Positions 1-6,020 of a stretch of 10,906 nucleotides of DNA are shown here, piece by piece. The translations under genes were made by a program, and so were the position numbers. The DNA is taken from assembly GCA_937141995.1 (NCBI GenBank), contig CAKZQX010000499.1, forward strand, positions 1-10,906, in the 5' to 3' direction. Origin of the DNA: an uncultured Chloroflexaceae bacterium (GTDB taxonomy: Bacteria > Chloroflexota > Chloroflexia > Chloroflexales > Chloroflexaceae). The notes under the pieces were generated by a model. That model did not search any database. It was not told the origin of the DNA and was given only the letters and a program-made list of their open reading frames with translations. Within the stretch, counting starts at the first letter, position 1. Every line of letters starts with the position of its first letter.

Positions 1-528
1 GACGACTTTGTCGCCGAGGTAGAGGAGAACGAGATTGTGCTGGTCTTCGACGATGTCGAGGGTGTCGATGCCAATGTAGACGAAGATCCCCGGCGGGCAA
101 CGATTACCTGGAATGTGAATGATCTACTGCCGATTGACACAGTAATTTCCATTCGGGGCACGGTCGCATGGGACGATGCCCGGGATGGCGGTAGTCGGCG
201 CACCAACCGCGCACCGGTGCTGGTGGGCGAGGCCAGCAACAACTCGGAGTATGTTTTTGCCGAGGTAACGCCGGAGTTAGGCCAGGTCGGTACCGAATTT
301 ACATTCTTGAGCGATCGCTTTATTCCGGATGAAGAGGTTGCCGTCTGGTTCAACACCCCGGACGGTGTGCGCGCGCTGGAGCGCGATCTGGAGGCGGACG
401 ACCAGGGTGTTGTCGAATTTACCTTCTCGAGTGATGGCTTTGCGCCTGCCCGGTACGAGATTGTTGTCTTTGGCCTGCGTAGCAAACTGACCGCCGTTAC
501 TGAATTCTTTGTCGATCCAAATCCGTAG
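1..528 (+). CDS. C-terminal part of an Ig-like-domain, probably exported, hypothetical protein (5' end outside window)
   Basis: The frame is open from base 1 and ends at TAG 526-528, so about 175 C-terminal residues are visible and the true start lies upstream. The chain is acidic and rich in Val, Thr, Phe, Asp and Glu. It has no hydrophobic helix and no cysteines. The last 80 or so residues alternate beta-strand-like stretches (ELGQVGTEFTFLSDRFIPDE, then EEVAVWFNTPDG, then GVVEFTFSSDGFAPARYE). This resembles the Ig-like/IPT-type beta-sandwich modules in large secreted proteins of Chloroflexota. The preceding segment also looks all-beta. Function is unknown; a surface or extracellular structural or binding role is inferred from composition only. 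A strong stem-loop begins 6 nt after the stop. A GTG at position 37 is not credible as the start because the frame runs on upstream without a break. Confidence 0.8.
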   Translation, partial: DDFVAEVEENEIVLVFDDVEGVDANVDEDPRRATITWNVNDLLPIDTVISIRGTVAWDDARDGGSRRTNRAPVLVGEASNNSEYVFAEVTPELGQVGTEFTFLSDRFIPDEEVAVWFNTPDGVRALERDLEADDQGVVEFTFSSDGFAPARYEIVVFGLRSKLTAVTEFFVDPNP

Positions 529-534
529 AGGATG

Positions 535-577
535 GGGGTTAGGGGTTACGGGTTAACGGTTAATAACCCCTAACCCC
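535..577. terminator. Stem-loop just after the Ig-like gene, possible transcription end
   Basis: GGGGTTAGGGGTTA (535-548) is perfectly complementary to TAACCCCTAACCCC (564-577), leaving a 15-nt loop. It starts 6 nt after the stop codon. No U-tract follows, so a classical intrinsic terminator is not shown; it could stop transcription or protect the 3' end. A family 1 mobile element sits directly against its right foot. Confidence 0.4.
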
Positions 578-753
578 AATACCTTTCAAATAACCGGGCT
601 TACCTGGTTCCTGACCTGGAAGAGGATACCGCCTCCGGCAGGGTAAAAAAGGATAAAACTGTACCATGCTGCCGCAGGCGGAACCGTTCTGTATCGGAGC
701 AAACGCCCGGTTTGCCACGTTACCGTGCAGGTTCTGCTATTTGAAAGGTATTG
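577..753. mobile_element. Family 1 MITE-like element, copy 1 (177 bp)
   Basis: The ends are a perfect 16-bp inverted repeat, CAATACCTTTCAAATA at 577-592 and its reverse complement TATTTGAAAGGTATTG at 738-753. The adjoining 10-mers CCCCTAACCC (567-576) and CCCCTAATAC (754-763) agree at 8 of 10 positions, as expected for an ageing 10-bp target duplication. The flanks are themselves C/T/A-rich simple repeats, so this duplication alone would be weak. The same ends with a perfect 10-bp duplication occur at 4772-4883. No open reading frame lies inside. The interior is a degenerate copy of the family 2 palindromic element (see 631-737). The enzyme in trans is unknown. An IS4-group transposase is possible because several of its members make duplications of this length. 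Confidence 0.75.
631..737 (+). repeat. Degenerate family 2 palindromic element inside the family 1 element, core hairpin missing
   Basis: The segment carries the family 2 left-arm motif GCCTCCGGCAGGG and right-arm motif ACCATGCTGCCGCAGGCG, followed by AAACGCCCGGTTTGC, in the same order as the complete copy at 4335-4552. Only about 18 A-rich bases separate the arms, where other copies have a 45-50 bp near-perfect hairpin. The 16-bp family 2 ends cannot be recognised. It is either a deletion derivative or an ancestral form without a core. The left limit is approximate. Confidence 0.6.
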
Positions 754-784
754 CCCCTAATACCTAACACCTAACACCTAACCA
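754..784. repeat. Short tandem repeat CTAACAC
   Basis: Heptamer units CTAATAC, CTAACAC, CTAACAC and CTAAC follow one another just upstream of the ribosome binding site of the next gene. Related C/T/A simple sequence lies on the other side of the family 1 element (561-577), so the insertion apparently split one low-complexity tract. No function can be assigned. Confidence 0.5.
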
Positions 785-796
785 TGGAGGTAAGAT

Positions 797-1456
797 ATGT
801 CAAAACCATCAGAAAAGGAGATCGTTGCCGCGCTGCTGGAAAGGCATGGGCAGACCTACGCCGAGGAGTGTGGTATCACGCTGGAGGGCGCCGGCGGCAC
901 ACCGGCACCACTCTTCCGCATGCTCTGTGCGGCGATGCTGTTTAGCACGCGTATCCGCGCCGGCATCGCTGTTGCCGCATCACGGGCGCTGGCCGAGCAG
1001 GGTTGGACCACCCCGCAGAAGATGGCCGAGTCGACCTGGGAAGCGCGCGCAAAGACGCTGAATGAGTCCGGGTATGCACGCTATGATGAGCGTACCGCCA
1101 GCATGCTGGGCGAAACGGCGCAATTGCTGCTGGAACGCTATACCGGCGACCTGCGTACGTTGCGCGCGGAGGCCGAGCGTGATCCGACGCAGGAGCGCCA
1201 GTTGCTCAAACAGTTCAAGGGTCTGGGTGATATCGGCGTCGATATCTTCTTCCGCGAAGTGCAGGCGGTGTGGGACGAACTCTTCCCCTTTGTGGATAAG
1301 AAGGCGCGGCAGGGAGCCGACAAACTGGGACTGCCCGAAGACCCGGAGAAGCTGGCGGAGTTGGTCGATCAGACCGATTTTCCGCGCCTGGTTGCAGCCC
1401 TGGTGCGGGTCAGCCTGGAAGACGACGAGTCAGAGGTGCTGGAAGCTGCGAAGTAG
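797..1456 (+). CDS. HhH-GPD superfamily protein, endonuclease III-like, lacking the iron-sulfur cluster
   Basis: This 219-residue protein has the layout of the HhH-GPD DNA glycosylase superfamily. An N-terminal helical region (about 1-60) contains LFRMLCAAMLFSTRIRAGIA, which matches the first helices of the fold. A helix-hairpin-helix lies at about 138-152 (LKQFKGLGDIGVDIFFREVQ), and the segment FPFVDKKA puts Asp167 where the family's catalytic Asp sits. The position that carries the lyase Lys in endonuclease III (LPGVGRKTA) aligns with Ile here. The only cysteines are 25 and 44, so the C-terminal four-Cys cluster is absent. The protein is therefore a monofunctional glycosylase, a DNA-structure binder or a divergent relative; its substrate cannot be read from the sequence. 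The start is fixed by GGAGG at 786-790, 6 nt before ATG. It is probably co-transcribed with the membrane protein 40 nt downstream. Confidence 0.8.
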   Translation: MSKPSEKEIVAALLERHGQTYAEECGITLEGAGGTPAPLFRMLCAAMLFSTRIRAGIAVAASRALAEQGWTTPQKMAESTWEARAKTLNESGYARYDERTASMLGETAQLLLERYTGDLRTLRAEAERDPTQERQLLKQFKGLGDIGVDIFFREVQAVWDELFPFVDKKARQGADKLGLPEDPEKLAELVDQTDFPRLVAALVRVSLEDDESEVLEAAK

Positions 1457-1496
1457 GGACGCAACACGTTGTGCTCCCTGCGCAGGAGAGTAGACC

Positions 1497-1967
1497 ATGA
1501 TCAACATTAGCACGGCACTGCTGTGGGGGTTTTTTGCCACCCTGGTGTTGTCAACCATTGTGCGTGCGGCGCGCGAATATGGCATATCACGGATGGATAT
1601 TCCGTTGATGGTAGGCCTGATGGTTACACCGGATCGGGACCGCGCCCGGATGTACGGCTTTCTGATCCACCTGGTAAATGGCTGGATTCTCTCGCTGCTC
1701 TATGCGGCATTCTTTACGTCAGTGGGGCTGACAACCTGGTGGCTCGGCATCCTGCTGGGCCTGGCCCATGGGATCTTCGTGCTGGTGATTGGGATGCCGC
1801 TATTGCCCGGGATGCATCCCCGAATGGCATCGGCGGCGAATGGCCCCGATCCGACCCGTCGGCTTGAGCCACCTGGTTTTCTTGCGCTCAACTATGGTCG
1901 CCGAACGCCAATTATAACGCTGCTGGCGCATGGAGTGTATGGATTTATTCTCGGTGTGTTTTACTGA
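1497..1967 (+). CDS. Hypothetical four-helix integral membrane protein
   Basis: The 156-residue product has four clear hydrophobic stretches at about residues 5-22, 52-74, 79-104 and 137-155. Charged links lie between the first two (RAAREYGISRMD, TPDRDRARMYG) and before the last (DPTRRLEPPG, NYGRRTP). His58, His91, His107 and His145 lie in or next to the membrane segments, and Pro/Gly residues are frequent near them. I do not recognise a named family. The start has AGGAGAG at 1484-1490, 6 nt before ATG. The gene lies 40 nt after the HhH-GPD gene with no repeat or hairpin between them, so an operon is likely, but no functional link can be stated. It converges on the GH15 gene. Confidence 0.75.
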   Translation: MINISTALLWGFFATLVLSTIVRAAREYGISRMDIPLMVGLMVTPDRDRARMYGFLIHLVNGWILSLLYAAFFTSVGLTTWWLGILLGLAHGIFVLVIGMPLLPGMHPRMASAANGPDPTRRLEPPGFLALNYGRRTPIITLLAHGVYGFILGVFY

Positions 1968-2361
1968 CCAACTTAATGAACCTGATTCGGTAGGGGCATG
2001 CTGCTGCGAATCCACCCGGGGTCGGTCGTTTTGCCCACAAACCGCCTGGAGAATTGTGCGCAATAAGCTAGATATGCTCTTCTGGAATCCCGGCTAATAA
2101 ACTTTAAAAAAAGGTCCGGATAGCGTATACGGTCGTAGGGCAATCACCAGAGCGCGGCTCAGTCTCAGGAGTCCCGGCTGAAGCCGGTTACGGCCGCTAT
2201 CCGGCTTCAGCCGGGACTCCTGGGGCGCATATCCGGATTACAAATGCAACGTTCATGAGCCGGTGGCTGCCTGCCGGGACCGCGGCCTACTGTCGGAAAG
2301 CGCGATCCGGTTGATAACTGCGGGTATGGAGTACGGCAGCAGAACGGTGCATCAAATGCCC
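1968..2361. other. Convergent intergenic spacer with one strong stem-loop and an outer 12-bp inverted repeat
   Basis: The spacer lies between the membrane protein gene (+) and the GH15 gene (-). It holds the 22-bp-arm stem-loop at 2166-2222. It is also nearly enclosed by CGGTAGGGGCAT (1988-1999) and its exact reverse complement (2356-2367), the latter overlapping the GH15 stop codon. No ORF with a credible ribosome binding site, no RNA gene and no clear family 1 or family 2 copy was seen. Confidence 0.5.
2166..2222. repeat. Large perfect stem-loop between convergent genes
   Basis: The arms at 2166-2187 and 2201-2222 are perfectly complementary over 22 bp (centre motif GTCCCGGCTGAAGCCGG), with a 13-nt loop. 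It lies 198 bp after the + gene and 139 bp beyond the 3' end of the - gene. It could block transcription from both sides, but there is no U-tract on either strand. From general recollection, similar GGCTTCAGCCGGGAC palindromes are dispersed in several bacterial genomes; I could not search for this. Confidence 0.65.
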
Positions 2362-4218
2362 CTACCGCTTCTGCAAGTTCGGCACTTCGATCGTGGATCC
2401 CTGCGTCTCGGCCTCGGCCAGAATTAACGCGGCATTGATTAGCGCAATATGGCTTAACCCCTGCGGGAAGTTGCCCAGGTGTTCCCCGGTATGCGGGTCC
2501 ATTTCCTCGGCCAGCAGTCCCAGCGCATTGCACCGCTCCAGCAGGCGCTCAAAATGGGCGTGCGCTTCGCGGGTCCGCCCAATGCGGGCCAGCGCCTCAA
2601 CCAGCCAGAAGGCGCAGGCCACGAAGGTGCCCTCCTGTCCGGGAAGCCCATCGTCGCCATCGTAGCGATAGACCAGTTCACCATGCGCCAGGCCACGCTG
2701 GATCACGTCAACCGTGCCGATGAAGTGGGGATCATCGGGCGCGAGCGGACCAACCTGAGCCAACGCCAGCAGCGCCGCGTCCAGGTTCCGGCCAGGGACG
2801 CGGGTAAAGCTGTTACGCTGCCGGTCAAAGCCTTGTGTAAAAACCCAGTCGCGGATGGCATCGCGTCCCCGTCTAACTTCGTCCAGCGTGATATCGAGCT
2901 TTTCCATCTGCGCGATTTCCAGCACACAGTTTAGCCCCACCCAGGCCATAATTTTCGAGTGGACATACTGATCGTTGATGCGCGCTTCCCAGATGCCCGC
3001 GTCCGGCTCGCGCCACTCCCGGAGGATCACGCGGGCCATACCACTGATCAGCCCGCGCGCTTCCCGATCAAGCGTGCCGCCTGCCTGCCGGTAGTGTTTC
3101 AACGCGTTGAGCATTTCGCCATACACATCAAGCTGGAACTGGCTGGAGGCAGCATTGCCGATATGCACCGGACGCGAGCCGCGATACCCCTCCAGATCGG
3201 CGTGCGCCTGCTGCGGAATGCGCGACTCCCCATAAATGGTGTAGAACACTTGTACACGCGGATGCGTCAGGCGCGTGGTGTGCAGTAGCCAGCCGGCAAA
3301 AGCATGCGCCTCGGCCCGGTAGCCCAGGTTGAGCAGAGCACGAATGGTGAACGTGGCGTCGCGCAGCCAGCAATAGCGGTAGTCCCAGTTGCGCACGCCG
3401 CCGATCTCTTCTGGGAGCGCGGCGGTGGGCGCGGCGATAATTGCGCCGGAGGGGGCATAGATCAGCAGTTTGAGTGTGAGTGCGCTACGCACCACGGCCG
3501 CGCGGTACGGCCCCTGGTACCGGCAACGGGCGGCCCAGGTGTGCCAGTAGTCCGCCGTCAGTGCTTCCAAGTGATCCAGGCTACTTAGAACCGGCAGATC
3601 GGCAGGGGCTTCCAGCGAGTAAGCCAGCGCCAGATCGATCCGCTCCCCGGCATTGAGGACGCGGGTCGCCCGCAGCGTGCCGTTCACAATTTCCAGCGGC
3701 ATACTGCTGATCAGGTGTAGCGCCTGTCCACCCCAATCAATGACATAGCAGCCCTCCCAGAGTTGCCGGATGTGCGGCGTTTTACGACCATACCGCGGAC
3801 GAACGCGCAGATCAAGCTGCAGTTCGATCTGCCCGCTGATGCCCGCGATCCGCCGAAAGATCGCCCGGTCGGGAACAGGTGTCCGGCGCTTCTGCGCGGC
3901 AGTTAGCGCGGGCATAAAATCGTGGATGCGCAGTGTGCCGGCGGCAGTGGTGTGTTCCGCTACCAGAATGTTGGTCTCGTCCAGGTACCAGTGGCGGGAC
4001 TGGAACGATCCACGCGGGTGGATCTGAAAGCTGCCGCCACGGTCGGCATCGAGGAGCCGGGCAAAGATCGCATCGCCGTCAAAGTCGGGCAAGCACCACC
4101 AGTCAATCGCCCCAGTGCGGGCGATCAGAGCAATGCTGCGACCATCGCCAATAATGCCATAGTCGCTCAGCGGCAGGTAGCGCGGTTCTGTGGAATTCCG
4201 GTGCATCGTCTTGCTCAT
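2362..4218 (-). CDS. Glycoside hydrolase family 15 protein (glucoamylase/trehalase type)
   Basis: The 618-residue protein is full length for the bacterial/archaeal GH15 group, which hydrolyses alpha-glucosidic bonds with inversion. The N-terminal beta-sandwich begins YLPLSDYGIIGDGRSIALI (about 14-32) with GAIDWWCLPDFD (36-47). The (alpha/alpha)6 barrel carries the hallmark VRNWDYRYCWLRDATFTIRA (275-294). GIWEAR, with Glu411, is a strong candidate for the general acid. The C-terminal LLAEEMDPHTGEHLGNFPQG (568-587) holds the candidate general base, Glu571 or Glu572, followed by SHIALINAA. There is no signal peptide, so it is probably cytoplasmic. Whether it acts on trehalose, maltose or short glucans cannot be decided. 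The start is the first Met before the conserved block. No Shine-Dalgarno sequence precedes it, and a mobile element sits directly upstream, its target duplication CATTTT including the start codon. The stop codon falls within a 12-bp inverted-repeat motif. Confidence 0.92.
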   Translation of the reverse strand: MSKTMHRNSTEPRYLPLSDYGIIGDGRSIALIARTGAIDWWCLPDFDGDAIFARLLDADRGGSFQIHPRGSFQSRHWYLDETNILVAEHTTAAGTLRIHDFMPALTAAQKRRTPVPDRAIFRRIAGISGQIELQLDLRVRPRYGRKTPHIRQLWEGCYVIDWGGQALHLISSMPLEIVNGTLRATRVLNAGERIDLALAYSLEAPADLPVLSSLDHLEALTADYWHTWAARCRYQGPYRAAVVRSALTLKLLIYAPSGAIIAAPTAALPEEIGGVRNWDYRYCWLRDATFTIRALLNLGYRAEAHAFAGWLLHTTRLTHPRVQVFYTIYGESRIPQQAHADLEGYRGSRPVHIGNAASSQFQLDVYGEMLNALKHYRQAGGTLDREARGLISGMARVILREWREPDAGIWEARINDQYVHSKIMAWVGLNCVLEIAQMEKLDITLDEVRRGRDAIRDWVFTQGFDRQRNSFTRVPGRNLDAALLALAQVGPLAPDDPHFIGTVDVIQRGLAHGELVYRYDGDDGLPGQEGTFVACAFWLVEALARIGRTREAHAHFERLLERCNALGLLAEEMDPHTGEHLGNFPQGLSHIALINAALILAEAETQGSTIEVPNLQKR

Positions 4219-4301
4219 TTTGCACGCGTTCCGCGGTTACAAAATCGAAAGGAAATTTCGCTTCCGACATAGCGCAAGAAGTCATCTTCATTTCACAAAA
4301 A

Positions 4302-4315
4302 ATGTTGTACAACAT
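4302..4315. promoter_or_regulatory. Perfect 14-bp palindrome ATGTTGTACAACAT upstream of the GH15 gene
   Basis: The palindrome is centred about 90 nt upstream of the GH15 start codon on the minus strand. It has the size and symmetry of a dimeric repressor site. It lies within the worn core of the older family 2 element, so it may be just a remnant of that hairpin. No well-formed -35/-10 pair could be assigned next to it. Regulatory function is a guess. Confidence 0.25.
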
Positions 4316-4334
4316 GCAATATTTTTTGTAAATA

Positions 4335-4552
4335 ACAGGAGTTACGCGGTTGGTTCTAAATCAGGCGACTGCCTGAACACACGGCCCGGTTCGCCTCCGG
4401 CAGGGCGGAAGAAACCATCCTTTTTCACACACATGGTTGCACGGTGTGCAACCATGTGTGTGAAAAAGAAAAACAGGACCATGCTGCCGCCGGCGAATCA
4501 GACTTGCATCGGGTGAAACGCCCGGTTTGCATGCCCACCGCGTAACTCCTGT
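4335..4552 (+). mobile_element. Family 2 palindromic element, intact younger copy (218 bp)
   Basis: The ends ACAGGAGTTACGCGGT (4335-4350) and ACCGCGTAACTCCTGT (4537-4552) are perfect 16-bp inverted repeats. Directly outside lies the 5-bp repeat AAATA on both sides (4330-4334, 4553-4557). The left arm has GCCTCCGGCAGGGCGGAAGA and the right arm ACCATGCTGCCGCCGGCGAA, then AAACGCCCGGTTTGCATGCC. The two arms remain roughly complementary along their whole length. The centre is a perfect hairpin with arms 4420-4442 and 4446-4468 (23 bp, containing ATGGTTGCAC) and loop GGT. No gene lies inside. It is inserted just 3' of the core of the older copy at 4222-4644. Confidence 0.85.
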
Positions 4553-4675
4553 AAATAAAGATAAAAAAGTAGCATGCTGCCGCAGGCGAAGACGGCTTTC
4601 ATCTGGTAAACGTACAGTTTCCATGACTACCGCATAACGCGGGCCATTTTACAAAAGCGTAGGTTCTTTGAACAC

Positions 4676-4710
4676 CTGCCGCCGGTTTCTATCCTGACAA
4701 CCGGCGGCAG
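4676..4710. repeat. 12-bp perfect stem-loop
   Basis: CTGCCGCCGGTT (4676-4687) pairs with AACCGGCGGCAG (4699-4710) around an 11-nt loop. It is downstream of the DUF2231 gene (-), separated from it by the family 1 insertion, and belonged to the ancestral DUF2231-GH15 spacer. It may have been a terminator or processing site. No U-tract follows on the minus strand. Confidence 0.5.
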
Positions 4711-4771
4711 ATGATGCGCACGAGGAAAGAGAAACTGATACTGCCTGTACAGCATAAGCAAGGCTTAACCG

Positions 4772-4883
4772 CAATACCGTTCACATACGGCCGGATTGTC
4801 TCGCGCAAAGCCGCAAAGCTACACCGTTTATGCGGTTCTTGGCGTCCTGGGCGGCTTTGCGCGAGCGTATTTGAAAGGTATTG
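4772..4883. mobile_element. Family 1 MITE-like element, copy 2 (112 bp)
   Basis: The left end CAATACCGTTCACATA (4772-4787) and right end TATTTGAAAGGTATTG (4868-4883) pair at 14 of 16 positions. The right end is identical to that of the copy at 577-753. A perfect 10-bp direct repeat GGCTTAACCG flanks it at 4762-4771 and 4884-4893. The interior has its own 15-bp perfect inverted repeat, CTCGCGCAAAGCCGC (4800-4814) and 4851-4865, unrelated to the interior of copy 1. No coding capacity was seen. The right duplication includes the TAA stop codon of the DUF2231 gene, so the insertion landed at the gene's end without changing its protein. Confidence 0.85.
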
Positions 4884-4886
4884 GGC

Positions 4887-5420
4887 TTAACCGACCGCTT
4901 CACGTTCCTGCAGGCGCTCCGTCCCGGACTGGTTCGCATCGGCGGGCTTGCCGGAGAGGGAGTTGGGCGAGTTCAGGTTGGCACCGGGGTCAACCCCGAC
5001 CCCGTGGCGGTCCACCAGTTCCCCACCGAGCCAGCCGGTAACCCCCAGCAGCGCGATGCCGACGATTTGCAATACAATCGGCAACCCGGCGGGGGAATAA
5101 CCCGGCATGCCCAGGCGCAACAACCAGACAACCGCAAACAGCACGATATTGAGGATGTTACCCCCACCATGCCAGAGACCAATGGTTTTGGCGCGGGTGC
5201 CGTCGGGAATAGCCATCCAGTCAATAACTCCGGGAATGGCCGCGATCAACCCACCAATGATACCTGCAGTAATATTCCAGAACCCCAGCATACTAAAAAT
5301 TGGATTTTCGGTAATCAGGGCGATAATATCAAAGATGGTGGCGGTGAGCAGTAACCCCGCGGGAAAGATCATCACCATGGGATGAATGGGGTGTCCCAGG
5401 ATCCGGGCCCGGCTCTTCAT
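4887..5420 (-). CDS. DUF2231-type predicted membrane protein
   Basis: The 177-residue protein opens with RILGHPIHPMVMIFPAGLLL, the GHPxHP signature of the DUF2231 (COG4244) family. Four hydrophobic segments follow at about 14-36, 45-68, 85-105 and 112-133. His10, His13 and His84 lie at segment ends. A hydrophilic tail from about 135 is rich in Gly, Asn, Ser and Glu. Family members are small integral membrane proteins of unknown biochemical role; their conserved histidines suggest metal or haem contact, which is inference. The start is ATG at 5420 with AGGA at 5431-5434, a rather long 10-nt spacing. The stop codon lies in the 10-bp target duplication of a family 1 element. It transcribes toward the GH15 gene on the same strand but is cut off from it by 668 bp of repeats, so an operon is unlikely now. 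Confidence 0.85.
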   Translation of the reverse strand: MKSRARILGHPIHPMVMIFPAGLLLTATIFDIIALITENPIFSMLGFWNITAGIIGGLIAAIPGVIDWMAIPDGTRAKTIGLWHGGGNILNIVLFAVVWLLRLGMPGYSPAGLPIVLQIVGIALLGVTGWLGGELVDRHGVGVDPGANLNSPNSLSGKPADANQSGTERLQEREAVG

Positions 5421-5612
5421 AAGCGATTGTTCCTTTCTTAAACATAATCCCTTCCCAACCCGGCGTCATGGAAGATAGCCGGCCAACCAAGCGCATCGCC
5501 GTCCCATTCGCAATAACCGTGCCATGCATCTCCACTCGCGGAATATTTAACTATGAAGCACGTAAAGATCACGAAGAACGGAAAAATGGGCTGATGTACG
5601 TCCTGTTATGTG
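5421..5612. other. Spacer upstream of the DUF2231 gene
   Basis: This stretch should contain the DUF2231 promoter (minus strand), but no convincing -35/-10 pair was found. Frames on either strand here lack ribosome binding sites and recognisable domains. Nothing else can be supported. Confidence 0.3.
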
Positions 5613-5811
5613 ACCCGCGTTACGCGGTCAGTGCCCAAACTGGACGTTTGACCCCAGTAACGGACGGCTTCGCCTGCGGCAGCATGGTCCTGTTTGTATC
5701 TTTTTGATAAACATGTTGCACTGTGTGCAACATGTTTATCAAAAAGAAGGAAATTTTCCGGCCTGCCGGAGGCGGAATATCCTGCCGGGTCAGTGACCAC
5801 GTAACGCGGGT
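5613..5811 (-). mobile_element. Family 2 palindromic element, inverted orientation (199 bp)
   Basis: The ends ACCCGCGTTACGCGGT (5613-5628) and ACCACGTAACGCGGGT (5796-5811) pair at 15 of 16 positions. Relative to the 4335-4552 copy it is reversed: TTCGCCTGCGGCAGCATGGT is on the left and CCTGCCGGAGGCGGAATA on the right. The core hairpin has arms 5699-5721 and 5725-5747 (23 bp, perfect, inner motif ATGTTGCAC) and loop TGT. No direct repeat was found outside the ends, so the target duplication has decayed or the limits are slightly off. The right arm shares AGGCGGAAT and the block CCGGGTCAGTGACC with the copy at 7564-7760. It lies in the divergent spacer between DUF2231 and sqdB. Confidence 0.8.
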
Positions 5812-5843
5812 CAGTTAGGACTGCGATATGACGATTAACCCAT

Positions 5844-5864
5844 AACCGTCAACCGTCAACCGTA
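5844..5864. repeat. Three tandem 7-mers AACCGTC upstream of sqdB
   Basis: AACCGTC at 5844-5850 and 5851-5857, then AACCGTA at 5858-5864. They could be iterated protein sites or plain simple sequence. They lie about 160 bp upstream of the proposed sqdB -35 box. Confidence 0.4.
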
Positions 5865-6020
5865 GATTAAGAATTGGTGAGAAGTTTCACGGTGGCGCCG
5901 GCGTGACGCAGTGGCTGCCTGAACCGTGACTCGCCATCATACGCTATGGAATGATTGAAACGACCCGGCAACACTGTTGCCGCAGGTGCTACTCGGTTTG
6001 CCCTACACCGGCGGTCCGGC

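Larger units (their letters stand above)
4222..4644 (+). mobile_element. Older family 2 palindromic element, interrupted by a younger copy
   Basis: With the insert removed the element is about 200 bp. Its ends GCACGCGTTCCGCGGT (4222-4237) and ACCGCATAACGCGGGC (4629-4644) pair at 13 of 16 positions. It is flanked by the direct repeat CATTTT at 4216-4221 and 4645-4650. The left arm around 4254-4294 aligns with the left arm of the younger copy (TTCGCTTCCGACA versus TTCGCCTCCGGCA, then GCGCAAGAAG versus GCGGAAGAAA). The right arm has GCATGCTGCCGCAGGCGAAG (4574-4593). The worn core is ATTTCACAAAAAAT (4290-4303) against ATTTTTTGTAAAT (4321-4333), with the perfect 14-mer ATGTTGTACAACAT inside it (4302-4315). 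A newer element plus a 5-bp duplication fills 4330-4557. The left end lies 3 nt upstream of the GH15 start codon. Confidence 0.75.

Noticed and set aside
1991..2010. GGCATGCTGCTGCGAATCC as a family 2 right-arm fragment
   Set aside because: It resembles CATGCTGCCGCAGGCGAATC only over a few bases with gaps and has no further arm sequence.
4420..4468. Core hairpins as ordinary intrinsic terminators
   Set aside because: Several cores end in A or T runs, but the runs are part of the paired stem, the stems are AT-rich at the base, and copies also sit upstream of genes and in both orientations. A terminator role is not excluded but does not explain the family.
4335..4552. Classical REP/RAYT-type repeats
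   Set aside because: REP units are about 20-40 bp hairpins with a GTAG-like foot and no target duplication. These elements are about 200 bp with 16-bp ends and 5-bp direct repeats.
4881..5354. 157-residue frame on the plus strand opposite the DUF2231 gene
   Set aside because: It is the antisense shadow of a clear membrane protein with the GHPIHP signature. The shadow is Gln/Asn/Pro-rich with no known motif.
5968..6018. Possible further family 2 remnant upstream of sqdB
   Set aside because: TTGCCGCAGGTG and CGGTTTGCC echo the right arm, but the matches are short and no core or end is present.
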